DNA of 15,249 bases from assembly GCA_937892705.1 (NCBI GenBank), contig CALBGR010000022.1:1-15249 (forward strand). Direction: 5' to 3'. The translations under genes were made by a program, and so were the position numbers. A model generated the notes under the pieces. The model was not told the DNA's origin. It saw nothing but the letters and a program-made list of their open reading frames with translations, and ran no database searches. The stretch is from an uncultured Candidatus Saccharibacteria bacterium. GTDB lineage: Bacteria; Patescibacteriota; Saccharimonadia; Saccharimonadales; UBA4665. Shown here in pieces: positions 6,472-12,371 of the stretch (positions within the stretch are counted from its first letter, which is position 1; each line of letters begins with the position of its first letter).

Positions 6472-7890
6472 TTACCAGGTTACGAATTGTTTTTCTTTCT
6501 GTTGCGTTTTTATTTTTGCCTGATGACACATGATTTGGCCAATGCGCTGCAGCAGTTCGTAGGCTTCGTTTTTGGATTGTTCACGTTCTGACGCAGGTGC
6601 CACTACAATTTCATCTTCGTGAATTGCTTTGTTAGAGCTGCCTGCGGCATGCGTGAGCAAGGTAATTTCCTTGAGACGTTCTGGGTCAACTGCCAAGACT
6701 TGCTGCGCTTCCGGTCGTCCTAACATAGCATGTGGTATGGCAGCGATACAGTAATTACGCCACAATGGATGTCCGATTGGGTCTTCAAGCGCTCGTTTAT
6801 TGGCATGTCCGTGCGGTCCTGAACCAGCATCATAGGCATACGGGTTGCCGAGCGAGGTGCGCTCAAATCGGTCCATAGTGTCGTAAATTTCGGATAAGCG
6901 CTTGGCGTTGTCGTGCCAGTTTGGCAGTGCTGCAATTATTTCGGCCGGAATACTTCGCTTATCCCATAAATCTACTTGTTTCACAACCAGTCCACCTAGT
7001 GTTTGTATCTTGATATCTTCTGCAGCGCGTGCGATTTCAATGTATCGTGCCATGATATCCAGTAGTGCGGTGTTGCCGGCTCGTTCACCCATGCCGGTCA
7101 TCGTGCCTTCGATGCGGTCAAAACCGGCGCGTATAGCCGCCATTGAAAACTCTACGGCTGAGTTCATGTCGTTATGCGCATGTACACTGGTGGTGACTTT
7201 TGCGGTGTTTGTTTGGGATTTGATTTCACGGTTGAACTGCCTTAGTGTAAATTCGTTCCATAGCCCAGTTGGCGATAAACCAAATGTGTTTGCCAAATTC
7301 ACGTTTATTTCGGTAGCGCCGCTGTCTGCTACCTCACGAACAATCTTGGTGTAAAACCGGAATACATCGCTCTGGTGGTCGTTGTTATTGACCGCACCTT
7401 CGCCAGAAACTGATACACGACCAAAGCCAAGTTTAATTGCCTTTTGGCAGGTTTTTATAACATCTGCTGCTGATTCTTCAACAGATTTTGGCTCTTTTGC
7501 AAGGCTGCGCAGTTCTGACGAAACGCGGTCATAGGCGTGAACTACGACGCGATCTTTGTCGAAGTTTTCAAGTGCTGCAAGACCTGGCTCGATAAAGTCT
7601 TCGTGGGTACCAAATAATACTTGCAGTTCAACTTCCCTGTAACGGTCGTCGTACTGCTCTGTTTCGGTGATGTGCTCGACTAATGCTTTTGCAAAAGCTA
7701 TATCATGCGGATTTCCCAAATGGCCGATTTCAATACGGCGCATGCCGGAAAGTACTAACCTATCAAAGACCTCCAGGCGGTCTTCGATAGGCATTATTTC
7801 GTGTCTTTTTTGTTGTTGTTCACCGTCGCGTAATGTTACTTCAGTGAATGCAATCGGTTGTCGGTAATCTTCAGTGTGGTGTTCTATCAT
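6472..7890 (-). CDS. leuA: 2-isopropylmalate synthase (LeuA), without obvious C-terminal leucine-binding domain
   Basis: A 472-residue DRE-TIM metallolyase. It is expected to condense acetyl-CoA with 2-ketoisovalerate, the first committed step to leucine. Motifs are TLRDGEQ at 19-25 (Arg21, Asp22), metal-binding His237-Ala-His239 followed by Asn-Asp, and GMGERAGN at 266-273. GSGPHGHANKRAL (356-368) and the LW..Y..I segment near 377 resemble the subdomain of actinobacterial-type IPMS that follows the barrel. The protein ends about 60 residues later, so the usual allosteric leucine-binding domain seems absent. Homocitrate or citramalate synthase would be alternatives, but the leucine-rich leader peptide upstream argues strongly for leucine synthesis. 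The start has a strong SD (GGGAGGAG, 4 nt from ATG). No other leu genes are in the window. Confidence 0.85.
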   Translation of the reverse strand: MIEHHTEDYRQPIAFTEVTLRDGEQQQKRHEIMPIEDRLEVFDRLVLSGMRRIEIGHLGNPHDIAFAKALVEHITETEQYDDRYREVELQVLFGTHEDFIEPGLAALENFDKDRVVVHAYDRVSSELRSLAKEPKSVEESAADVIKTCQKAIKLGFGRVSVSGEGAVNNNDHQSDVFRFYTKIVREVADSGATEINVNLANTFGLSPTGLWNEFTLRQFNREIKSQTNTAKVTTSVHAHNDMNSAVEFSMAAIRAGFDRIEGTMTGMGERAGNTALLDIMARYIEIARAAEDIKIQTLGGLVVKQVDLWDKRSIPAEIIAALPNWHDNAKRLSEIYDTMDRFERTSLGNPYAYDAGSGPHGHANKRALEDPIGHPLWRNYCIAAIPHAMLGRPEAQQVLAVDPERLKEITLLTHAAGSSNKAIHEDEIVVAPASEREQSKNEAYELLQRIGQIMCHQAKIKTQQKEKQFVTW

Positions 7891-7907
7891 GCAACTCCTC
7901 CCAAATT

Positions 7908-7935
7908 AAAAAAACAGGCTTTTGGTTGAAGCCTG
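7908..7935 (-). terminator. Intrinsic terminator of the leu attenuator
   Basis: On the - strand CAGGCTT (7935-7929) pairs with AAGCCTG (7921-7915) around a 7-nt loop, directly followed by seven T (7914-7908). It ends 17 nt before the leuA start, and its upstream arm is also the partner of the antiterminator segment. Confidence 0.88.
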
Positions 7936-7968
7936 ATTGGTCGGGCTGTGCGGGAAGCGTATGTACGC

Positions 7969-8046
7969 TCAGGCTTCAACCATGCTGAAGCACAGCCCAT
8001 GAAGGCCGAGGAGGAGTGCTAACTGCTTCAGCATTTCGAAACTCAT
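7969..8046 (-). CDS. leuL: leuA leader peptide (leuL-like), 25 residues
   Basis: A 25-codon ORF (ATG at 8046-8044, TGA at 7971-7969) that begins MSFEMLKQLALLLGLHG. Seven of its 25 residues are leucine, including three consecutive CUC codons (codons 11-13), with Leu also at codons 6, 9, 15 and 18. It is followed by a terminator and alternative pairings and stands just before leuA, which is the classical position of a leucine attenuation peptide. It has no SD. A TGC-TATAGA element ends 7 nt before the ATG, so the transcript probably starts within 1-2 nt of the AUG and is read as a leaderless mRNA. The frame extends upstream without a stop, but the promoter position and start context favour this ATG. 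The peptide itself probably has no function beyond its translation. Confidence 0.82.
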   Translation of the reverse strand: MSFEMLKQLALLLGLHGLCFSMVEA

Positions 8047-8053
8047 AAAACTA

Positions 8054-8081
8054 TCTATAGCACAAATCTGTAAAATCGCAA
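8054..8081 (-). promoter_or_regulatory. Promoter of the leuL-leuA transcript
   Basis: TTGCGA (8081-8076), a 16-nt spacer, then TATAGA (8059-8054) with extended TGC. The predicted +1 falls at 8047-8046, that is, at the leader AUG. The promoter lies inside the 3' end of the preceding ORF. Confidence 0.6.
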
Positions 8082-8417
8082 AAGAATTCCTCCAATAATT
8101 ACTTGCGACATCACTGATGAGTCGCAGGAGTGCTTCACCAAGCTGCCGCGGGCTGGTGTCTGTATGCGTTTTCGGACAATAGTGATAATGTTGCGAGCAG
8201 CAGTTTCTATTTTGTCTTGCGCGTTGTGAACCCACGGAATGTCTGGCTGGTCCAGTGACCACCGAAGGCTTGTTTGTGCTTCTTTGAGATGTTTTTGAAT
8301 ATCGGCCTTATCCATCGCTGCGGCACGTTGCTGGAAGCGGTGACCCCATTCCTCAGAGGTGCACGAGTGCTGTCGGTGTAACGCGCCGAAATAGCAAATA
8401 CATAAACTGTGCAACAT
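8055..8417 (-). CDS. C-terminal half of a split guanylate kinase-like protein (possible)
   Basis: A 120-codon ORF whose ATG overlaps the stop of the preceding ORF as TAATG, an arrangement known to allow coupled re-initiation. Residues about 20-85 (TSEEWGHRFQ, then KHLKEAQTSL, DIPWVHN, IETAARNIITIV) follow the order of the guanylate kinase C-terminus: an R-rich lid, an RL..A..ei helix, a VxN strand and a final helix with ...I..ii. I therefore read it as the second half of the gene at 8417-8830. The first 15-20 residues look unlike the family, and the last 35 or so have no match, so the real coding part may be smaller. It ends 8 nt before the leuL start. It could be a decayed gene rather than a working subunit. 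Confidence 0.45.
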   Translation of the reverse strand: MLHSLCICYFGALHRQHSCTSEEWGHRFQQRAAAMDKADIQKHLKEAQTSLRWSLDQPDIPWVHNAQDKIETAARNIITIVRKRIQTPARGSLVKHSCDSSVMSQVIIGGILLRFYRFVL

Positions 8418-8830
8418 TACTGCTTAGGGTTAGTAGCCAGATTATAGGTAGGACCGTAGTCTTCAAGTGTAGTAGCGTAGATATAGCCGGTTTGCGGGTG
8501 CACTGCATACTGTACAAGCTTGCCTGCGTCATGAAGTTGTTTGATGTATGCAATTGATGCTGGTGTGTGCGGGTAGAATGCGCGGAATTCTCCCAAGTGC
8601 TCATTTGGGCGCCACTGACGGGCGGTGATTCCCTGCACTTCAAAGAAGTCCGGATCGAGCTTGCATACCTCTTTAATAACAGTTGTTTTGCCGATATCCA
8701 TGGGACTTATAAGTAGTGCCATGGTTCGCTTGCCAAGTTCATGCTTTACGGAATCATTTGGCCTGTAGTGTGGTTCGTTAGCTTTTAGGGCTTCGATGGT
8801 GGCGAGTGTTTCTGGCGGCAAAGAATTCAT
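8417..8830 (-). CDS. N-terminal half of a guanylate kinase-like P-loop protein
   Basis: A 137-residue protein with the first two thirds of a guanylate kinase fold. TMALLISPMDIGKTTVIKEV (36-55) is a P-loop in which the usual first Gly of GxxxxGKT is Ser42. GITARQWRPNEHLGEFRAF (67-85) lines up with the GMP-binding TTRxxRxGExxGxxYxF region, and KLVQYAV...GYIYATT (104-121) with the llEya..gnyYGT segment. It then stops, while real guanylate kinases are about 200 residues with a lid and C-terminal helices; these appear in the overlapping next ORF. The altered P-loop and GMP site suggest a diverged paralogue, not the essential Gmk. TGG-TATAAT lies 14 nt upstream, giving a short leader without SD. 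Confidence 0.65.
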   Translation of the reverse strand: MNSLPPETLATIEALKANEPHYRPNDSVKHELGKRTMALLISPMDIGKTTVIKEVCKLDPDFFEVQGITARQWRPNEHLGEFRAFYPHTPASIAYIKQLHDAGKLVQYAVHPQTGYIYATTLEDYGPTYNLATNPKQ

Positions 8831-8844
8831 ACGGCTATTTTTAT

Positions 8845-8853
8845 ATTATACCA
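8845..8853 (-). promoter_or_regulatory. Extended -10 element of the guanylate kinase-like gene
   Basis: TGG followed by a perfect TATAAT on the - strand in the 32-bp gap after the exonuclease gene. The predicted +1 is about 8 nt before the ATG at 8830, with no room for a normal SD. Confidence 0.5.
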
Positions 8854-8862
8854 TATTATTTA

Positions 8863-9660
8863 CTAAACATCTAGTACTATGCTGACTGGACAGTGATCAG
8901 AGCCCATAACCTGCGGATGAATATCGGCGGCGACTACCTTATCCTTAAGACTTTGGCTAACTAAAATGTAGTCGATTCTCCATCCTACGTTCCGCTTGCG
9001 TGAGTTAGCAAACGGACTCCACCATGTGTAGTGCCCATTACCCTGCTTGAACATACGGAAGGTATCAACAAAACCTGCGTCGATGAGATTTTGAAATCCT
9101 TCACGCTCTTCATCGGTAAAGCCTTTTTTACCTTTATTAGATTTTGGATTTGCGAGGTCGTCTTCGGTGTGCGCAACGTTGAGGTCGCCGCAAAATACCA
9201 CAGGCTTTGTTTTTTCTAGGCGTTTTACATATTCCAAAAATGCTGGATCCCACTGTTTGTATCGCAAATTGAGTCGCCCGAGATTGTCTTTGGCGTTTGG
9301 AGTGTAAACAGTGACAAACCAGAATTTTTCATATTCGGCTGCGATTATTCTGCCTTCTAGGTTTGGGTCGCCGTAGGTGTCGCCGGTGACGTTATATTTT
9401 TTAATAATGTCCTGCGGTAAACCATTAATTACCTGGATAGGCTTTGGCTTACTGAAAATAGCTGTGCCGCTATAACCTGGTTTTTCGGCTGAATACCAAA
9501 ACTCCTGGTACTGCGGTAAATCAATTTCAGCTTGTCCTTGCTTAGCCTTGGTTTCCTGAATGCCTAAAATATCTGGCTGTTCTTTTTCAATAAACGGCAC
9601 AAACGCATCCTTTCGTACGGCCGCCCGGATGCCATTGACGTTCCATGAGTAAATTTTCAT
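8863..9660 (-). CDS. xth: Exodeoxyribonuclease III / AP endonuclease
   Basis: A 265-residue member of the exonuclease III/APE1 family, which cleaves DNA at abasic sites and trims 3' blocked ends in base excision repair. Motifs are SWNVNGIRA at the N-terminus (Asn7), IQETKAK with metal-binding Glu36, Tyr119 in VTVYTPNA, CGDLNVAH with Asp159 and Asn161, NVGWRIDYILVS near 224-235, and the terminal GSDHCPV with Asp255-His256. Length and all active-site residues are normal. It lies 28 bp downstream of the hexapeptide-repeat gene. There is no SD; TGT-TAGCAT ends 6 nt before the ATG, suggesting a leaderless start. Confidence 0.95.
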   Translation of the reverse strand: MKIYSWNVNGIRAAVRKDAFVPFIEKEQPDILGIQETKAKQGQAEIDLPQYQEFWYSAEKPGYSGTAIFSKPKPIQVINGLPQDIIKKYNVTGDTYGDPNLEGRIIAAEYEKFWFVTVYTPNAKDNLGRLNLRYKQWDPAFLEYVKRLEKTKPVVFCGDLNVAHTEDDLANPKSNKGKKGFTDEEREGFQNLIDAGFVDTFRMFKQGNGHYTWWSPFANSRKRNVGWRIDYILVSQSLKDKVVAADIHPQVMGSDHCPVSIVLDV

Positions 9661-9666
9661 ACCTTT

Positions 9667-9675
9667 ATGCTAACA
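9667..9675 (-). promoter_or_regulatory. Putative extended -10 element upstream of exonuclease III
   Basis: TGT followed by TAGCAT on the - strand, 6 nt before the ATG at 9660. The hexamer is a weaker match than the others, but its geometry is identical to that at yjjX. Confidence 0.35.
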
Positions 9676-9688
9676 CAGTGCGTGGCAA

Positions 9689-10426
9689 CTAATTTTGTCG
9701 CTGCAGTTTTTCAACCCGAGAAGGGTGTGCTTTGAGCCAGTCTTTAGTAATTCGTTCACGGGCAGATTGTGTTGATGTGCGTATGACTCGAGTATAAGAC
9801 GGAATAACAACACCTTCGCATATATGAAAGCCTGGTTCGACAATAGCGCCTTCTTCTACAACTACCCCTGAGCCAAGCACTACGCCACGGCCGATGTATA
9901 CACCTGGTCCAATGTATACACCCTTTTTTGATGATTTTTTCTCTTTTGACCCAATTATCACGTGGTCGTCTACAACTGCCCCTGCACCAATGATAGTGAG
10001 TTCGCCAACTTTTGGCGCAGCAACGAGGCAGCGTGCGCCGAGCCGGGCCCTTTTTTGCAGTATGATGCGGCCAAATTCGTCACTTTGTCCTGGAAAGCTT
10101 AATCTGCTGAAATTGCCAATATACACCTCTTCTTCGGCAGTGACATTGCAAAAGACAGTACCTTTTAAAATAACTCCTGCTTTTAAAATGCTGTTTTTAC
10201 CGACAGGACCGCGATGAATTACTGCGGTGGGATGTATGTCTGCTGTTTTATGGACGAGTACGGTTCTGTTCTGGCCATTTTTGTTTGTGTAAGTAATTAC
10301 TCGTTCGTCGTTTAATGGTGTTGCGGATGGTTCTTTTTCTTCAAGTTCGCTTGGAAGTGTTTGGTCTTCATCTTCAAAAGCTGTTAGCGGATAATGCTCG
10401 TATTTGCCGTTAGTGTGTGAGGGCAT
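9689..10426 (-). CDS. Left-handed beta-helix (hexapeptide-repeat) protein, acyltransferase-like
   Basis: A 245-residue protein. Residues about 62-218 consist of imperfect hexapeptide repeats ([LIV]-G-x4), for example ADIHPTAVIHRG, KNSILKAGVILKG, EEVYIGNFSRL, TIIGAGAVVDDHVIIG, GVYIGPGVYIGRGVVLGSGVVVEEGAIV. These build a left-handed parallel beta-helix as in LpxA, DapD and gamma carbonic anhydrases, usually as a trimer. The acidic first 40 residues (EDEDQ, ELEEKE) look disordered. The KEKKSSKKG segment at about 163-171 may be an external loop. The substrate cannot be told from the sequence: sugar O- or N-acyltransferase, succinyltransferase or a non-enzymatic scaffold are all possible. The start has an SD (AAGGA, 6 nt upstream) and a promoter with an overlapping palindrome. 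Confidence 0.75.
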   Translation of the reverse strand: MPSHTNGKYEHYPLTAFEDEDQTLPSELEEKEPSATPLNDERVITYTNKNGQNRTVLVHKTADIHPTAVIHRGPVGKNSILKAGVILKGTVFCNVTAEEEVYIGNFSRLSFPGQSDEFGRIILQKRARLGARCLVAAPKVGELTIIGAGAVVDDHVIIGSKEKKSSKKGVYIGPGVYIGRGVVLGSGVVVEEGAIVEPGFHICEGVVIPSYTRVIRTSTQSARERITKDWLKAHPSRVEKLQRQN

Positions 10427-10444
10427 TTAACATCCTTATATGAC

Positions 10445-10471
10445 TAGTATACTTCTAAGTATATTATATCA
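10445..10471 (-). promoter_or_regulatory. Promoter of the hexapeptide-repeat gene with overlapping palindrome
   Basis: TGA followed by TATAAT (10468-10463) on the - strand forms an extended -10. A 22-bp near-perfect palindrome (10445-10466, arms AGTATACTT/AAGTATATT, one mismatched pair) covers the -10 and the expected +1, where an operator for a dimeric repressor would sit. Its AT-rich composition makes chance possible. Confidence 0.4.
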
Positions 10472-10541
10472 TATATATTCTATAAAATAAATCGCCTGCT
10501 ACTGCTGTGAGTGGTGGAATAAATGGTTGATAATTTCTAGA

Positions 10542-10570
10542 TTCAAATTTTTAAAAAACTATGCTATAGT
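10542..10570 (+). promoter_or_regulatory. Promoter of pyrH, leaderless geometry
   Basis: TTCAAA (10542-10547), a 17-nt spacer, then TGC-TATAGT with the hexamer at 10565-10570. The expected +1 is at about 10577, within 2 nt of the ATG at 10579, and there is no SD. Confidence 0.6.
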
Positions 10571-10578
10571 TTCACGGA

Positions 10579-11283
10579 ATGCAAAGACGAGTGCTTCTTA
10601 AGATATCTGGTGAGCAATTAGCCGGGCAGTACGAACACGGTATTGATCCGCAGTTCACAGGTTGGCTGGCCGAGCAAGTAAAAAGCTTCATTGAAAACAA
10701 TACGCAGCTCATCATTATGGTAGGTGGCGGCAACTATGTGCGCGGTGCGCGGATTGCTGGTCATGGTATCAAGCGTGTAACTGCTGACCACATGGGCATG
10801 CTGGGCACTATCATGAATGCAATTGCACTGACTGATATTTTTGAAGCACATAATATTCCAACACGTTGTCTGTCAAATATTTTTGCGCAACAAGTGTGCG
10901 AAAACTTTTCACATCGCTTGGCAGAAAAACACCTGGCAGCTGGCCGCGTGGTAATTGTGGCTGGTGGTGTTGGCCGGCCGTACTTTACGACCGATACTGC
11001 TGCAGTTAACTTAGCGTTGGAACTTGGTTGTGACGCGGTGTATAAAGGCACAAAAGTCGATGGCGTATACACCAAAGATCCACACCAGTTCCCTGATGCT
11101 GAACGGTATGATCATATTGATATCAAGCATGCGGTTGATAATGACGATATTCGTGTGATGGACAAAGCGGCGATGGCGCTTGCTATGGAGCATAAGCTCA
11201 AGATAGTGGTGTTTGACGCTTTGGCCGAGGATAATATCCGCAAAGTTGCGCGTGGCGAGCACGTCGGTACCGAAGTTTCTTAA
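10579..11283 (+). CDS. pyrH: UMP kinase
   Basis: A 234-residue bacterial UMP kinase (amino acid kinase fold), which phosphorylates UMP to UDP in pyrimidine nucleotide synthesis. Family marks are RVLLKISGEQLAG (4-16), MVGGGNYVRGA (47-57), TADHMGMLGTIMNAIAL (68-84, the UMP-binding and hexamer-interface helix), GGVGRPYFTTDTAA (129-142) and YKGTKVDGVYTKDP (155-168). Full length. It stands alone here, without the tsf or frr neighbours common in other bacteria. The start is set by alignment to the family N-terminus and by the promoter 8 nt upstream; with no SD, a leaderless mRNA is likely. It ends 5 bp before a convergent gene. Confidence 0.96.
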   Translation: MQRRVLLKISGEQLAGQYEHGIDPQFTGWLAEQVKSFIENNTQLIIMVGGGNYVRGARIAGHGIKRVTADHMGMLGTIMNAIALTDIFEAHNIPTRCLSNIFAQQVCENFSHRLAEKHLAAGRVVIVAGGVGRPYFTTDTAAVNLALELGCDAVYKGTKVDGVYTKDPHQFPDAERYDHIDIKHAVDNDDIRVMDKAAMALAMEHKLKIVVFDALAEDNIRKVARGEHVGTEVS

Positions 11284-11288
11284 AGCAC

Positions 11289-11924
11289 TTATACAGTAAT
11301 AGATTGACCGATCTGTAAGCGCTGATAGGTGACGCCGGCGTTTTTGGCGGCAGCGGCAAGCATGTTGTCATGCACTTTTTGGCCTACTTCAGAAAGAATT
11401 GCGTCGTGGGTAGGGATAGCTATTTCTGGCTTGGCTTCGGTAATGTAATCCATAGCTTCGCTTATTTTTAACCAAGGAGCAGCTGCTGGTGCAGCCAGTA
11501 CCTTGAGTGGTCTGCCCGGTAATACCAACGAATCTCCCGGATAGAAGAAAGTGCTGTTTACCATAACACCGATATTCTGAAAGCGTTTAAGTGAGGGGTG
11601 GATTATAGCGTGTTCTCCGCCGAAGAATGCAAGTGTAAACGGACCAATTTGATGCATGCTACCAGGCTCTACAGCCAGCGGTCTGAGATTAGGATATGTT
11701 TCGGCTACTTCGGCGGTTGAAAATACTTTTGTATCTGGATTGTCGGTGATAATTTGCTTAACGCGCCCTTCGTCAACATGGTCAGCGTGCAGGTGTGTGA
11801 GTACAATAGCGGCGACTTTGCTAAGTTTTGGCAAAGATTGGGTGAAGCTGCCAGGATCAATGACCAGCTGCACGCCAGTTTCTTCAAGCACAAAACATGC
11901 GTGTTCGTATTTTGTAATAACCAC
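11289..11924 (-). CDS. Metallo-beta-lactamase-fold hydrolase (UlaG/YtnP-like)
   Basis: A 211-residue metal-dependent hydrolase. Numbered from the GTG start: THLHADH (His44, His46, Asp48, His49), GGEHAIIH with His105, FFYPGDS with Asp131 and IPTHDA with His173, which is the full zinc-ligand set of the MBL fold. The compact form (TKYEHACFVLEETG, then VIDPGS near the N-terminus) is that of UlaG-like predicted Zn-dependent hydrolases, whose substrates range from phosphodiesters to lactones; this one is unassigned. I chose GTG at 11924 over the upstream ATG at 11954 because a strong SD (AAAGGAGG) lies 5 nt before the GTG and would fall inside the coding region otherwise. Confidence 0.82.
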   Translation of the reverse strand: MVITKYEHACFVLEETGVQLVIDPGSFTQSLPKLSKVAAIVLTHLHADHVDEGRVKQIITDNPDTKVFSTAEVAETYPNLRPLAVEPGSMHQIGPFTLAFFGGEHAIIHPSLKRFQNIGVMVNSTFFYPGDSLVLPGRPLKVLAAPAAAPWLKISEAMDYITEAKPEIAIPTHDAILSEVGQKVHDNMLAAAAKNAGVTYQRLQIGQSITV

Positions 11925-12038
11925 GTTGTCCTCCTTTGTTAATAAGTGTAGCAAAAATGTGTGCGTGTATGTCTGTAAAATTCCTTATAGCGTCTTCGTA
12001 GCAATACTCGTACGGTAGGAGTGTAAGGAGCAATGTAT

Positions 12039-12371
12039 ATGAGAGATGATTTATACGACGACCCACCCGCTCGGAACAACCGAGACGCGAGTATGGAACC
12101 GGACGCAGACGAAGATGGTATATTCCATCCTGAGCAGCAACCACACCTTGCCGAGGATGGCGCCCCGCCCTTTTCGGCTCCGAAAGATATTCCTGGTCCC
12201 AGAGTATCCCAGGATAATCCGCAAGCAGATACGAATATAGATAGCGACGAAGTATACCAAGAAGGTCTCGGAAGCGCGAGTGGTGTTAATGAGCAGTTGG
12301 AAGATTCTGATTGGGTACAGCCGATTGACGAAGATCCTAATGATGAAAATCGCCACTCGCGACTTCGGTAG
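12039..12371 (+). CDS. Small acidic, probably disordered protein of unknown function
   Basis: A 110-residue protein dominated by Asp, Glu, Pro, Asn and Gln, with almost no hydrophobic core, no Cys and no TM: most of it should be intrinsically disordered. I do not recognise a family. A strong AAGGAG (12025-12030) lies 8 nt before the ATG at 12039, which makes this the likely start; the in-frame ATG at 12033 is only 2 nt from the SD. It ends exactly where the convergent PH-like gene ends (12371/12372). That gene's product also starts with a very acidic, polar tail, but I see no clear relation between them. Confidence 0.65.
   Translation: MRDDLYDDPPARNNRDASMEPDADEDGIFHPEQQPHLAEDGAPPFSAPKDIPGPRVSQDNPQADTNIDSDEVYQEGLGSASGVNEQLEDSDWVQPIDEDPNDENRHSRLR

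Larger units (their letters stand above)
7908..8046 (-). promoter_or_regulatory. Leucine transcription attenuator of leuA (leader peptide, antiterminator, terminator)
   Basis: Alternative RNA pairings, all read directly. Segment 1, 8034-8024 (11 nt), pairs with 7992-7982 in segment 2. Segment b, 7982-7969, overlaps the leader stop codon and pairs perfectly over 14 nt with b', 7936-7923. b' contains the upstream arm of the terminator, so antiterminator and terminator exclude each other. A further 9-nt perfect pairing joins 7998-7990 to 7951-7943. Inferred mechanism: when leucyl-tRNA is scarce the ribosome stalls at CUC-CUC-CUC (8016-8008), b is free, b:b' forms and leuA is transcribed. When leucine is ample the ribosome reaches the stop codon, covers b, and the terminator forms. 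No T-box or riboswitch feature is needed. Confidence 0.88.

Noticed and set aside
6902..7354. A + strand open frame of 150 codons inside leuA.
   Set aside because: It is antisense to a conserved catalytic domain, is Ser/Ile-rich without any motif, and has no promoter or SD.
7891..8054. T-box or leucine riboswitch as the regulator of leuA.
   Set aside because: There is no T-box sequence, specifier loop or long structured leader, and the Leu-rich peptide with mutually exclusive stems explains the region fully.
8084..8095. A GGAGGAATTC stretch on the - strand that looks like a strong SD for leuL or for a TTG-started mini-ORF.
   Set aside because: It lies about 38 nt before the leuL ATG, too far to serve it, and the mini-ORF it could start has only 8 codons and is the end of the preceding ORF.
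7969..8262. The leuL frame is open further upstream and could encode a protein of about 97 residues.
   Set aside because: The upstream part overlaps the guanylate kinase-like C-terminal frame, has no family pattern, and the promoter directly before 8046 together with the attenuation structure explains the short ORF better.
11925..11954. ATG at 11954 as the start of the MBL-fold hydrolase.
   Set aside because: The AAAGGAGG SD lies between it and the in-frame GTG at 11924, which places the true start at the GTG.
11656..12018. A + strand open frame of 120 codons across the MBL-fold gene and its upstream gap.
   Set aside because: It is antisense to the zinc-binding motif region of a clear enzyme and is Ser/Cys-rich without family features.
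12051..12356. A - strand open frame of 101 codons antisense to the acidic protein.
   Set aside because: It encodes an Ile/Arg-rich product arising from reverse reading of Asp/Glu codons. The + strand frame has a strong SD and fits the convergent stop arrangement.
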